A stretch of 58,866 nt of DNA from an uncultured SAR116 cluster alpha proteobacterium (GTDB lineage Bacteria > Pseudomonadota > Alphaproteobacteria > Puniceispirillales > Marisalimonadaceae): contig CACJQK010000007.1 of the NCBI GenBank assembly GCA_902595515.1, positions 1-58,866 on the forward strand, given 5' to 3'. The notes beneath the pieces were generated by a model. It was not told the DNA's origin. It saw nothing but the letters and a program-made list of their open reading frames with translations, and searched no databases. The stretch's first letter is position 1. Each line of letters starts with the position of its first letter. The position numbers and the translations under genes were made by a program. This document shows, in pieces, positions 18,122-27,374 of the stretch.

Positions 18122-19030
18122 TCATTTTTTTTTGTCAGTTAAAATGTCAACAAGCGATTTTGAATGTTCAGGGGATAGGTTAAGTTCTTTCCTTAATTTC
18201 TCAATTTTCCTTGCTTCTTCGTCACTAATAACACCATCACTTAGAGCTTCATTTATTTCAGCTTCAAGAATAGCAGCTCTTTGTGCTCTCTGATTTGCAA
18301 AAGCAGAAGCGACTATACCTGTTAAAAGTGCAACCGTGCATACACCCATTATAGCTGTAAAAGCACCAATTATTTTACCCAAAGGGGTAACCGGAGATAC
18401 ATCACCATATCCGACTGTAGTAAGAGTTATTAAACCCCACCACATTGTTTCAGGTATTGAACTAAATTTTTCTGGTTGACTCTCATTTTCAGCAATATAC
18501 ATCAAAGAACTTGATAAAAATAATGCAATAACCATTAGATATAAGGCTGCACTAAAAGATCTCCAGTCAGCTTTAATAGCTGAAAAAAAATCTTCTAGAG
18601 CTGAACTGTAGTTGGATATTTTTAATAATCTTAATAATCTCAAAACTCTAAGCCATCTTAAATCTAAACCACCAAAAAAATAAGGAAGAATTGATGGAAT
18701 AATTGCTAACAAGTCAACAAGACCTGTAAAACTAAAAATATATTTTAACCGTTTTACAAAACCAGAATAATTACCAAGATCTGTTCTTGCAGGAGCAGAC
18801 CAAACTCTCAAAAGGTATTCTATACTAAAAATAGTAACTGAAAAAATTTCAAATGCATAAAAAGTTTCTTTATAAGTTTCACCAATATCTTTTACGGACT
18901 CTAAACAAACTGCGGTAACATTTAGAAGTATTAATATGAATAATATCATATCAACATACTGACTTGGCTTATCAGAAACATTACCTTTAGATAAGAGTTC
19001 ACTAGTTCTTTTTTGAAATCTTAAATACAT
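18122..19030 (-). CDS. Voltage-gated-type potassium channel
   Basis: Six-transmembrane ion channel of 302 aa. The S4-like helix RWLRVLRLLRLLKI carries regularly spaced arginines, and the pore loop has the K+ selectivity filter TVGYGD. The predicted S6 helix is rich in small residues (IIGAFTAIMGVCTVALLTGIV). After the pore there is a cytoplasmic helix and a roughly 35-residue tail with NEALSDGVISDEEARKIEKL, which resembles short oligomerisation or TerB/SHOCT-like tails. It could set membrane potential or respond to osmotic stress. Convergent with the OYE gene. Confidence 0.88.
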   Translation of the reverse strand: MYLRFQKRTSELLSKGNVSDKPSQYVDMILFILILLNVTAVCLESVKDIGETYKETFYAFEIFSVTIFSIEYLLRVWSAPARTDLGNYSGFVKRLKYIFSFTGLVDLLAIIPSILPYFFGGLDLRWLRVLRLLRLLKISNYSSALEDFFSAIKADWRSFSAALYLMVIALFLSSSLMYIAENESQPEKFSSIPETMWWGLITLTTVGYGDVSPVTPLGKIIGAFTAIMGVCTVALLTGIVASAFANQRAQRAAILEAEINEALSDGVISDEEARKIEKLRKELNLSPEHSKSLVDILTDKKK

Positions 19031-19100
19031 AATTACGCCTAGTAATTTAAAAATAATTATTAAAGCTTAGCTTATATTTATATCTAATTCAGCAATTTAT

Positions 19101-19895
19101 TTATGGAGTTGCTGCAGTGAGACCACCATCAACGACTATTTCTGTTCCAGTAATATATTTAGCTTCGTCAGAGCATAAAAATAATACAGCATAAGCTACA
19201 TCCCAAGATTCTCCCATTTTACCCATTGGTACTTGTTCATGTCTTCGTTTAACAAATCCATCATAATCACCATCAGCATATTTGTTTGCTAACCTCTCTA
19301 CTAAAGGTGTGTGCATTAAACCTGGAACCACACAATTGAGCCGAATATTTTTTTTTGCTTCAATTACTGCCGTTGTTTTCGTCATTTGTATAAGAGCGGC
19401 TTTTGAAGCACTATAACCTACTTGAGGTTTTCCTACATACCTTAAACCTGCAACAGATGATATATTTACTATGGATCCCCCTGAGTTTTTTTCCATAATT
19501 GGGATTACGAATTTAATACAAAAATAAGCAGTATTTAAATTTAAAGTAAATTGTTTTTGCCACGTAAGACTGTCGATCTCTACTGGTCCTCCTGGCTCGG
19601 ATTGACCAACAACATTGACTAGAATATCAATTTTTTGATGTTTTTTTTCAATTTTCTTAAAAAATTCTTTTACATTATTTTCATTAGTCATATTTACCTT
19701 GCGAAAAGTAAAATCGTTACCTTCTTTTTTAATAAAATTAGCAGTGTTTTGTCCTGCTTCTTCATTTATATCAGTACCAAAAACTTTTGCACCCTGACGC
19801 GCTAGAAGTGTTGAAATTGCGCGACCATTACCAAAACCACTACCAATAGAACCACATCCAGAAACTACTGCAATTTTATTTTTTAGATTAAGCAT
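19101..19895 (-). CDS. Short-chain dehydrogenase/reductase (SDR)
   Basis: Classical SDR of 264 aa. The N-terminal cofactor fold has a glycine-rich loop with a small insertion (SGCGSIGSGFGNGRAIS), an NVVGQ segment in the NNAG position, the catalytic serine in NISSVAGLRY, and the YSASK Y-x3-K motif. The aspartate after beta-2 (FGTDIN) suggests NAD(H) preference. The C-terminal ITGTEIVVDGGL is a common SDR end. An AGAGG ribosome site precedes the start. Substrate unknown; it is divergent from the nitroreductase gene. Confidence 0.88.
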   Translation of the reverse strand: MLNLKNKIAVVSGCGSIGSGFGNGRAISTLLARQGAKVFGTDINEEAGQNTANFIKKEGNDFTFRKVNMTNENNVKEFFKKIEKKHQKIDILVNVVGQSEPGGPVEIDSLTWQKQFTLNLNTAYFCIKFVIPIMEKNSGGSIVNISSVAGLRYVGKPQVGYSASKAALIQMTKTTAVIEAKKNIRLNCVVPGLMHTPLVERLANKYADGDYDGFVKRRHEQVPMGKMGESWDVAYAVLFLCSDEAKYITGTEIVVDGGLTAATP

Positions 19896-19969
19896 TAGAA
19901 AAACCTCTTACAGTTTTATATCATAGTAATAACATAAGGTATTTAATTTACAAGAAAGTATAAATCGTA

Positions 19970-20803
19970 ATGAAATTTTCAAAATTAGTTGCAGATAGAT
20001 ATGCTGAGAACATTGATCTAGATTTTTCAAAAATCCAAGAAACAGAAACTCTTAAATCCATCTTATCAAGAAGAAGTATAAGAAAATTTTTAAACAAGCC
20101 AATATCAAAAGAACTTTTATCTTTAATTTTAGCTGCTGCACAATCTGCTCCGTCTAAATCAAACCTTCAACAATATTCAATTTTAGTAATTCAAGATCAA
20201 AATATTAAAAATGAAATATCTAACTTAATAGGAAACACTAAGTGGGCATTAACGGCACCAATATTTTTTTTATACCTTGCAGATATAAGAAGAAATATAA
20301 AAATAACAAACTATAGAGGTTACGAGCATAAAAATAACAATGTTGATACCTTTATGAATGGTGTAATTGATGCTGCTTTATCTATGCAATCAACTATATG
20401 CGCATCAGAGTCTTTAGGTTTGGGAGTCTGTCCAATTAGTATGATCAGAAATATCATTGAAGAGGTAAAAGTTATTTGTAAATTACCTAAAGGGGTTTTT
20501 CCTATTGCAGGTCTGGCTATCGGTTGGCCTGATCAAAAATCGAAAGTGTCCATAAGATTGTCCCAAGATATTGTAATACATTTTGACAAATACGATGAAA
20601 AAGATTTAATTCAAAAAATAAATAAATATGACGAAAGGGTGTTTAAAAAAAATCCAATTCCAGAAAACAAGCAACGTCATGTTAACCTTTATGGAGTTGC
20701 AAAAAAAGGAACTTGGTCTGAAAATATTAGCAGACAATTATCAGTTCCAGAAAGAAGTAATTTCAAAAAATGGCTAAATGAAAATGGATTTAATCTTGAA
20801 TAA
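19970..20803 (+). CDS. Nitroreductase-family flavoprotein (NfsA/FRP-like)
   Basis: FMN-dependent oxidoreductase of 277 aa. The family start SILSRRSIRKFLNKPIS and the FMN-contacting AAQSAPSKSNLQQY motif are clear. The central helix DAALSMQSTICASESLGLGVCPI and the GLAIGWPDQKS strand near the C-terminus fit the larger NfsA/flavin-reductase branch better than the short NfnB branch. Probable activity is NAD(P)H-dependent two-electron reduction of quinones or nitro compounds. Its last 14 bp overlap the 3' end of the opposing hydrolase gene. Confidence 0.85.
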   Translation: MKFSKLVADRYAENIDLDFSKIQETETLKSILSRRSIRKFLNKPISKELLSLILAAAQSAPSKSNLQQYSILVIQDQNIKNEISNLIGNTKWALTAPIFFLYLADIRRNIKITNYRGYEHKNNNVDTFMNGVIDAALSMQSTICASESLGLGVCPISMIRNIIEEVKVICKLPKGVFPIAGLAIGWPDQKSKVSIRLSQDIVIHFDKYDEKDLIQKINKYDERVFKKNPIPENKQRHVNLYGVAKKGTWSENISRQLSVPERSNFKKWLNENGFNLE

Positions 20804-21656
20804 TATTATTTAATAATTTGTTAAATATTATTTCGTTTTCATACATTATCCAGTGACCTACGTTATATTCTACATGAAATCTGACCTCAGGATTAATCGT
20901 TCTAAGTATTCTCATTCTATCTTCTAGATAAACTCCTACACTCGCATCCTTTTCTCCCCAAATTAAGTATAGAGGTATTTCTTGCTTTTTTAAGATTCGA
21001 GCTAAAGTATCAGTTGCTGAAATTGGTCGGCTTTTAATGCGATGAGCATCTGTATTTTGTTTTTGAATATGTACTGCTAAATCGTCAACTTTCTGTGGAT
21101 TATAAAACATTAGTATTTCAAGATTAGTTTTATGAGCATGATAAACTTCTTGTTCTGTCATTTTTGAGTGTCTGGGTATCATAGCTTTCATTTCGCCTCT
21201 TTTAGCTCCCAAACCTCCAGGCCCTACTAAAATTAATTTTCTGGGTGATAATTTTCTTTTAGTCAATTCATAAGATAAGTGTCCTGCAATTAAACCACCA
21301 AATGAAAAACCACATACCAAAGGTTTATCATTTGCTGAAATTAATTTTATTAGGGTATCAGCTAAATTAGATGCAATTTTTTCTGGTGTATGAGGTAGTG
21401 TCAAATCATCTGATTCTCCAAAACCTGGCATATCTGGGATTAAAACATTGAAATTTTTAGAAAATGGTATTGCTTGTTTTATCCAATGTCTCCAACTTCC
21501 ATAACCACCATGCAAAAGAACTAGAGGTGTACCTTTACCCCAAGATCTCCAACAAACTCTACCACCATTAGAGTCTAATAATTTTCTTTGGGAGTTTTTT
21601 TCAATTTTAGATAAATACTTATTATATTTGTTAAAATTAAAATTATTATTTTCCAT
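20790..21656 (-). CDS. Alpha/beta hydrolase
   Basis: Alpha/beta-hydrolase-fold enzyme of 288 aa from the chosen ATG at 21656; a GAGG ribosome site lies 6 nt upstream, and the frame also extends to a TTG at 21680 that I consider non-initiating. It has the oxyanion loop VLLHGGYGSWRHW, the DMPGFGES turn, the nucleophile elbow GFSFGG, the acid in IWGEKDA, and the catalytic histidine in VGHWIMYE. Overall it resembles carbon-carbon bond (meta-cleavage product) hydrolases and esterases; the substrate cannot be assigned. Confidence 0.87.
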   Translation of the reverse strand: MENNNFNFNKYNKYLSKIEKNSQRKLLDSNGGRVCWRSWGKGTPLVLLHGGYGSWRHWIKQAIPFSKNFNVLIPDMPGFGESDDLTLPHTPEKIASNLADTLIKLISANDKPLVCGFSFGGLIAGHLSYELTKRKLSPRKLILVGPGGLGAKRGEMKAMIPRHSKMTEQEVYHAHKTNLEILMFYNPQKVDDLAVHIQKQNTDAHRIKSRPISATDTLARILKKQEIPLYLIWGEKDASVGVYLEDRMRILRTINPEVRFHVEYNVGHWIMYENEIIFNKLLNNIIQD

Positions 21657-21785
21657 TACATACCTCAATGTTATATTCAAAGACTAATAATTTTTTTTTA
21701 ATATATTAACAAGCATTTTATTGATCTCTTAACGGTTAATAATATAAGGTAAAAAAAATAATATTTGATAATGGAGAACGCCTAA

Positions 21786-22979
21786 ATGCCACATTTACCT
21801 GCATCTGATGCATTGTCACATATAAGAGTTATTGATCTTACTAGAGTAAGATCTGGTCCGACAGCGGTTAGACAACTTGCTGATTGGGGAGCAGACGTTA
21901 TAAAAGTAGAAGCTCCAGAAAGTATTGAACCAGATGGGGCTTTAGGTGCATCAAGGCATACTTCTGATTTTCAAAATTTACATCGTAACAAAAGAAGCAT
22001 TACTCTTAACTTAAAAAAATCTGAGGCTATAGAAATTCTTATGAAACTTGTAGAAAAGTCTGACGTGGTAGTTGAGAATTTTCGACCAGATGTAAAAGAA
22101 AGACTTGGTATTAATTACGAGATTTTAAAAAAAAGAAATCCTAGAATTATTCTTGCTAGCATATCAGGATTTGGTCAGGATGGTCCATATGCAAAGAGAC
22201 CTGGCTTTGATCAAATTGCTCAAGGTATGGGTGGATTGATGAGTATAACAGGAGAACCAGGCAAAGGACCAATGAGGGTAGGTATTCCAGTAGCTGATTT
22301 AACAGCAGGATTGTTTTGTGCGATGGGAATTCAGACTGCCCTTATTGAAAGAGAAAAATCTGGTTTTGGTCAATGGGTTAATACATCATTATTACAAGCT
22401 CAAATCTTTATGTTAGATTTTCAAGCCTCCCGGTGGCTTTGTGATAATAATGTAGCAGGACAGGCGGGTAATAATCATCCGACAAGTGTTCCCACTGGAG
22501 TTTTTAAAACTTCAGATGGCTCAATTAACTTAGCTGTTGCGGGTGAAACAATTTGGAGACGTTTTGCTGAAGCAGTTGACAAAAAAGATTGGTTGGAAAT
22601 GGAAGAATTTAAAGATGCAAAAAATCGATTAAAAAATAGAGATTATCTAAATAGCTTAATTCAAGAACTAACCGTTACTAAATCATCTAATGAGTGGGTT
22701 GAAAAATTAGAAAAGGTTGGCGTCCCCTGCGGTCCAATCAATTCCATAGATAAGGTTTTTGATGATCCCCAGGTAAAACATCTTGGTATAGCTCAATCTG
22801 TTGATACAATTCCTTTTGGTGAAACTGAATTAGTGGGACAACCCTTTAACTTATCACGTACTCCTAGTAGTTTAAAGCAACGTCCACCAGAAAAAGGTGA
22901 ACAAAATAGCGATGTCCTCAACGAACTAGGTTTCAGTGATAAAGAACTCAATGATTTAAAAAATCAAAATATTATTTAA
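21786..22979 (+). CDS. Class III CoA-transferase (CaiB/BaiF family)
   Basis: Family III CoA-transferase of 397 aa. It shows the N-terminal HIRVIDLTRVRSGPTAVRQL, the VVVENFRPDVKERLGI segment, SISGFGQDGPYA, the catalytic aspartate in VGIPVADLTAG, and the NTSLLQAQ region. Enzymes of this family move CoA between carboxylic acids during catabolism (formyl-, succinyl-, carnitine-type donors). It is followed after 3 nt by the crotonase-fold gene, so both likely act on one CoA-ester pathway. Confidence 0.92.
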   Translation: MPHLPASDALSHIRVIDLTRVRSGPTAVRQLADWGADVIKVEAPESIEPDGALGASRHTSDFQNLHRNKRSITLNLKKSEAIEILMKLVEKSDVVVENFRPDVKERLGINYEILKKRNPRIILASISGFGQDGPYAKRPGFDQIAQGMGGLMSITGEPGKGPMRVGIPVADLTAGLFCAMGIQTALIEREKSGFGQWVNTSLLQAQIFMLDFQASRWLCDNNVAGQAGNNHPTSVPTGVFKTSDGSINLAVAGETIWRRFAEAVDKKDWLEMEEFKDAKNRLKNRDYLNSLIQELTVTKSSNEWVEKLEKVGVPCGPINSIDKVFDDPQVKHLGIAQSVDTIPFGETELVGQPFNLSRTPSSLKQRPPEKGEQNSDVLNELGFSDKELNDLKNQNII

Positions 22980-22982
22980 TTT

Positions 22983-23783
22983 ATGGGAAAAATCATGGCT
23001 CAAGAAAAAATGTTATCTCGAACAAAAGATAATGTTGGATACATTATTTTTAATAATCCAGAAAAACATAATGCTGTATCTATAGAAATGTGGGATGCTC
23101 TTGAAAAATTTCTTAATCAATTCAGAGAGGACAAAAATATCAGAGTTGTTGTTCTTGAAGGTGCTGGGGGTAAATCATTTGTTTCTGGAGCTGACATTTC
23201 AAAATTTGATAAAGAAAGGAGTACAAAAGAAGCTATATTAAGCTATAACAAGCGAACGTATAAAGTTTATGAACTTCTTGAGACATTTCCAAAACCAACA
23301 ATAGCGAAAATTAATGGTTACTGTATTGGTGGTGGACTAAATTTAGCTGTATGTTGTGACATAAGAATTTGCTCTGAAAAGTCAAAATTTGCAATGCCTG
23401 CAGCAAAATTATCTCTTGGTTACCCCTTTTCATCAATAAAAAGGTTGTTTGATGTAATGGGACCTGGAATGGCCAAGCACTTTATGTTTACAGCTGAAAA
23501 AATCTCTGCAAAAGAGGCTGTTTCTTGTGGTTTAGTTCAAAAGCTTGTCACCGAAGAAAATTTAGAAACCTTTGTGAATGATTATGCTTTTACAATTTCT
23601 AAAAATGCTCCTTTAACCATAAAGGCAATGAAACAAATAGGTATTGAAATTTTAAAAAATTCCTCTGAAAGGGATTTGTCATTATGTGACAAATTAGCGT
23701 CAGCTTGTTTTGATAGCGAAGATTACAAAGAGGGAAGAAAAGCATTTATGGAAAAAAGGATGCCAGATTTTAAAGGGTTTTAG
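22983..23783 (+). CDS. Crotonase-superfamily protein, atypical enoyl-CoA hydratase-like
   Basis: Crotonase fold protein of 266 aa (an alternative start at 22995 gives MAQEKM). The fold markers are NNPEKHNAVSIEM, the first oxyanion-hole segment GGKSFVSGADISKF and the second CIGGGLNLAVCCDIRIC. In true hydratases two glutamates follow these markers (GGGxE and QPE). Here the aligned positions are Asn120 (GGGLN) and Ala140 (AMPA), so ordinary hydration chemistry is doubtful. It may be a CoA-ester isomerase, hydrolase or other superfamily member. It follows the CoA-transferase gene by 3 nt and ends 1 nt before the convergent amidohydrolase gene. Confidence 0.85.
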   Translation: MGKIMAQEKMLSRTKDNVGYIIFNNPEKHNAVSIEMWDALEKFLNQFREDKNIRVVVLEGAGGKSFVSGADISKFDKERSTKEAILSYNKRTYKVYELLETFPKPTIAKINGYCIGGGLNLAVCCDIRICSEKSKFAMPAAKLSLGYPFSSIKRLFDVMGPGMAKHFMFTAEKISAKEAVSCGLVQKLVTEENLETFVNDYAFTISKNAPLTIKAMKQIGIEILKNSSERDLSLCDKLASACFDSEDYKEGRKAFMEKRMPDFKGF

Positions 23784-23784
23784 T

Positions 23785-24687
23785 TTATATAGGATTATAA
23801 TATTTGACAGCATTGTCGTGAAATAAACATTTAATTTCATTTTGTGACATTTCTGCTGTGATATTTTTAAAACCATTATAAATTTCATCAAAACTTGCCC
23901 ATAGACTATCAACGGGGAAATTTGATGCAAACATACATCTTTCATATCCGAAAATATTGATAGTATCTAATATAATATCTTTATTTAGTTCAACAGTCCA
24001 TTTTTTACCAGGAACACAAATGCCAGAAATTTTAATAGCTGTATTTGGTTGTTCGGCGAATTCCTCTAAATTAGCTTTCCATTGATCTAATCCATTTAAA
24101 GATCTATCTGAAGGAAGCCCTGTATGATTTAATATAATCATTGTGTCAGGAAAATCTTTTGCTAGTTGTGTAGCATCATTAAGATGCCACCATGGTGTTT
24201 GAAGATCGAAATGTAGTTTGTATTTTTTTAATAAAGAATATCCTTTTCTAAAAACAGGATCATTTAATGACCCTTTTATATTATCAAGTTTAGTGTTAGG
24301 ACATTTACTTGATTTAGGCTTATGTCTAATACTTCTAGTAAGATCAAACTTGGACTGCTTTTCTAGTACTTTTTCTATATCGTTTCTATCAAACCATGCT
24401 TGTGCAACTAGGGCATTTGGAAAACCAGTCTTTTCATATAATTTGTGAAGCCATTCAGTTTCCCCAATAGGATCGTTTGGATCCCATTCAGTTTCCATGT
24501 GAATTGTCTTTAAAATATTATGATTTATACTAACTTCAAAATAATCTGATAATAAAAAATTTTTACAAATAGATTTATAATCACCATATCTAAATGGTAT
24601 TTGCTTATTTGGATTCAACCAAGAGTTTTTCTTTAAACTTAAATCCCAGAAGTGATGATGGGCATCGATTATAGGTATATCTTGCAT
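23785..24687 (-). CDS. Amidohydrolase-family (COG3618-type) metal hydrolase
   Basis: TIM-barrel hydrolase of 300 aa. It starts with the HxH-bearing DAHHHFWDLSLKKNSWL, typical of the Amidohydro_2 (PF04909) group that includes fuconolactonase and 2-pyrone-4,6-dicarboxylate lactonase. Further signatures are ILNHTGLPSDR and the C-terminal catalytic aspartate in FASNFPVDSLWASF. A lactone or cyclic-ester substrate is the most reasonable inference. It lies 10 nt downstream of the 3-hydroxyisobutyrate-dehydrogenase-like gene on the same strand and likely forms a pair with it. Confidence 0.87.
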   Translation of the reverse strand: MQDIPIIDAHHHFWDLSLKKNSWLNPNKQIPFRYGDYKSICKNFLLSDYFEVSINHNILKTIHMETEWDPNDPIGETEWLHKLYEKTGFPNALVAQAWFDRNDIEKVLEKQSKFDLTRSIRHKPKSSKCPNTKLDNIKGSLNDPVFRKGYSLLKKYKLHFDLQTPWWHLNDATQLAKDFPDTMIILNHTGLPSDRSLNGLDQWKANLEEFAEQPNTAIKISGICVPGKKWTVELNKDIILDTINIFGYERCMFASNFPVDSLWASFDEIYNGFKNITAEMSQNEIKCLFHDNAVKYYNPI

Positions 24688-24697
24688 TACAAAATTC

Positions 24698-25585
24698 TTA
24701 AATATTTTCCTTTAAATCAAATAATTTTACGATAGATGTGCCATCTAATTTTTCTTTTGATCTATTTACCAAAATTGTAAATAATTTTTTGGTCAGTGAA
24801 GACATAGGTATTACTGAATTTTTAGAATTAGCTAATTTTGATATCATTTGTAAATCTTTTAAAATCTGTGAAGCATACCCTTTTGGTACAAAGTCTCTAT
24901 TTACCATTCTAGGAAATAAATTATTTAACAAATTAGAACCTGCATGACCATCAGAGAGTGCTTCTGGAATTTTGCTCGCATCAACATTCCAAGATTTAGC
25001 AAAGGACACTGCTTCTGCTAAAATTGTGTAATTATTTAAAACTATTATTTGATTAATCATTTTTACTATTTGACCAGATCCAGATGCCCCAAAATAAGTA
25101 TATTTTGAAGATATCGCTTCTAAAACAGGTTTAACATTTTCCACAACTTTTTGATCTCCGCCTACCATAATTGCAAGATTGCCCTCTAATGCTTTATCAG
25201 GGCCACCAGAGACTGGTGCGTCAATCCACGATGCTCCTGTATTTTTATTTAGTTGATTAGCAAAATTAATTGTTTCATTTGCCAATGTAGTTGATAAATC
25301 CAAAATAATAGTATTGTCATTAGCATTGTTAACAATACCATCTTTTCCAAACACTACTTGTTTTACACTCTCTGTTTTATCAAGGCATAAAATTATAATG
25401 TTATTATTTTCGGATATTTTAGAAACATTATGGTTTAATCTGACATTTGTTATTTTTTTTAATGGTTCAAGTTTTTTTAAATTTTTATCATAAGCTTCTA
25501 TTTTATAATTTAAGTAAGATAATCTCCTAATAAGAGACAATCCCATTAATCCTACGCCTATAAACCCTAAACTTAGATTATTCAT
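24698..25585 (-). CDS. NAD(P)-dependent beta-hydroxyacid dehydrogenase (3-hydroxyisobutyrate dehydrogenase-like)
   Basis: Member of the 6-phosphogluconate dehydrogenase-like superfamily, 295 aa. It has the Rossmann motif GFIGVGLMGLSLI at the start, the substrate motif DAPVSGGPDKALEG, and the catalytic lysine region GSGQIVKMINQI. These residues are intact, so it should be an active NAD(P)-linked oxidoreductase of a beta-hydroxyacid (3-hydroxyisobutyrate, tartronate or similar). It is the upstream gene of the pair with the amidohydrolase and is divergent from the DMT transporter. Confidence 0.9.
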   Translation of the reverse strand: MNNLSLGFIGVGLMGLSLIRRLSYLNYKIEAYDKNLKKLEPLKKITNVRLNHNVSKISENNNIIILCLDKTESVKQVVFGKDGIVNNANDNTIILDLSTTLANETINFANQLNKNTGASWIDAPVSGGPDKALEGNLAIMVGGDQKVVENVKPVLEAISSKYTYFGASGSGQIVKMINQIIVLNNYTILAEAVSFAKSWNVDASKIPEALSDGHAGSNLLNNLFPRMVNRDFVPKGYASQILKDLQMISKLANSKNSVIPMSSLTKKLFTILVNRSKEKLDGTSIVKLFDLKENI

Positions 25586-25723
25586 TTTTATTTCATAAAA
25601 GTTAAAATTTATTTACATATGTAAAACTTAAACATACATATTAATGGCATCAACTATAAAAATTTATCTTAAAATAATATATTTTGAAACTTTAAGGCAA
25701 ATTATCTTGGAATAAAAACTGCC

Positions 25724-26596
25724 ATGACTAACAATGTTAAACTGGGTATCTTTATAATAATCCTCTCAACACTGTTTTTTGCTACTATGGATGGCGTTTC
25801 GAGATATTTAGCTGATGCTTACAATGTTTTTGTTATTAATATGATAAGAAGTTGGGTTCTAGCGTTGTTAGTTGTTTCTATAAGTCTTAGAAATAAAAAT
25901 GGTATTGTTAAAGTTTTGAGAACAAAACAACCTTATATACAGTTGATTAGAGGCTTATTACTTATAAGTGCTATTTTAATTGGGGTTTATTCATTTACTA
26001 AACTTGGTCTCGTCCAAACCCATTCGATACTCTCCTCTTTTCCATTGATTGTTGTTGCTTTTTCTGCACCAATCTTAAAAGAAAAGATTGGTATTCAGCG
26101 ATGGTTAGCAGTCATTTTTGGTTTTATAGGTGTTTTAATAATACTGGACCCTACAAACTATATTCTGAGCTTTGATGCAATTTTACCTGTAGTAGGTGCT
26201 TTTGTTTTGGGTTTTTATTCTATTCTTACAAGAAAGGTTTCAGAAACAGATACATCAGAAACAAGTTTTTTCTGGGTAGCTATTGTTGGTTGTGTGGTTA
26301 TGACAATAGTTGGTCCATTTTACTGGGAGCCTATTTTATTTCAAGATTGGGGCTGGATGGCATTATTATGTGTTTTGAGTACTGCTGGTCATTTTCTTTT
26401 AATCAAGGCTTATGAAAATGCAGAAGCCAGCGTCCTTCAGCCTTTTACGTATTTCCAGTTGTTCTTTGCGTCTATTATTGGAATATTAATATTCAATGAC
26501 GAAATAACAATGTCAATTTTTCTTGGAGGGAGTATAGTTGTTGCAAGCGGTATATTTGCAGCATGGAGAACACATATAAAAAGCAAAAATAACTAA
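25724..26596 (+). CDS. DMT-superfamily (EamA) transporter
   Basis: Polytopic inner-membrane protein of 290 aa with about ten hydrophobic segments and two EamA-type halves. The pattern GIFIIILSTLFFATMDGVSR at the start, QLIRGLLLISAILIGVYSF, and TYFQLFFASIIGILIFNDE near the end is typical. Family members export or import small metabolites such as amino acids; the substrate cannot be told. It stands between the HIBADH-like gene (divergent) and a second SDR gene. Confidence 0.88.
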   Translation: MTNNVKLGIFIIILSTLFFATMDGVSRYLADAYNVFVINMIRSWVLALLVVSISLRNKNGIVKVLRTKQPYIQLIRGLLLISAILIGVYSFTKLGLVQTHSILSSFPLIVVAFSAPILKEKIGIQRWLAVIFGFIGVLIILDPTNYILSFDAILPVVGAFVLGFYSILTRKVSETDTSETSFFWVAIVGCVVMTIVGPFYWEPILFQDWGWMALLCVLSTAGHFLLIKAYENAEASVLQPFTYFQLFFASIIGILIFNDEITMSIFLGGSIVVASGIFAAWRTHIKSKNN

Positions 26597-26641
26597 AATT
26601 AAAAATTTTTTTTTAAATGATTAGTCATTACAGGAGATTTC

Positions 26642-27334
26642 ATGAATAAAACTATTTTAATTACTGGTGCCAATAGAGGTATAGGTTTGGCGCTAACAAA
26701 AGAATGTCTTAGTAAAAATTTTTATGTTGAAGCATGTTGTAGAAATCCTGATACTTCCAATGAACTGACTAGTTTATCAAATAATAATTCTAACCTTAAT
26801 ATAACTAAAATGGATGTTACCAGTATAAAAAGCATTTTGAGTGCTTCAGAAAATTTTAAAAATGAAATTGATATTATGGTTTGTAATGCAGGTGTTAATA
26901 ATGGTAAAGGGGATATTTTTAGCAATGAGCATAATGAAAATGCTATTATGGAAGTAATGATGGTAAATGTTGGGGGGCCATTCTTAACAATTCAAAATCT
27001 CTACAAAAACCTTAAAAAAAAATCTACATCTAAAATTGTTATTATTTCTTCTTTAATGGGAACTCAAACTCATCTCTCAAAAAATGCTCCTATTTACAGA
27101 GCCTCGAAAGCTGCAGCTAATAACTTAATGAGAACAATATCAAATCATTTCCAGAATGATAATATTATTGTGTCATCATACCATCCAGGGTGGGTAAGGA
27201 CTGACATGGGTGGAGTTAATGCCGATATATCAACTGAAGAAAGTGCAACTGGTTTAGTAAATCACTTTTTAAACTTACAACAATCTGATTCTGGAAAATT
27301 TTTCAATTATGATGGAAAACCACTTCCATTATAG
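26642..27334 (+). CDS. SDR-family oxidoreductase, C-factor-like
   Basis: A short SDR of 230 aa with TGANRGIGLAL near the N-terminus, CNAGVNNG, the catalytic serine in IISSLMGTQ and YRASKAAANN as the Y-x3-K motif. The C-terminal HPGWVRTDMGG resembles the CsgA/C-factor and carbonyl-reductase-like subgroup. An AGGAG ribosome site precedes the ATG. It begins a plus-strand run with the GNAT and Gfo/Idh genes; substrate unknown. Confidence 0.87.
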   Translation: MNKTILITGANRGIGLALTKECLSKNFYVEACCRNPDTSNELTSLSNNNSNLNITKMDVTSIKSILSASENFKNEIDIMVCNAGVNNGKGDIFSNEHNENAIMEVMMVNVGGPFLTIQNLYKNLKKKSTSKIVIISSLMGTQTHLSKNAPIYRASKAAANNLMRTISNHFQNDNIIVSSYHPGWVRTDMGGVNADISTEESATGLVNHFLNLQQSDSGKFFNYDGKPLPL

Positions 27335-27374
27335 AAGTTTGTTTTACATTTTAACTTATGGTTAAAAAAAGAGT

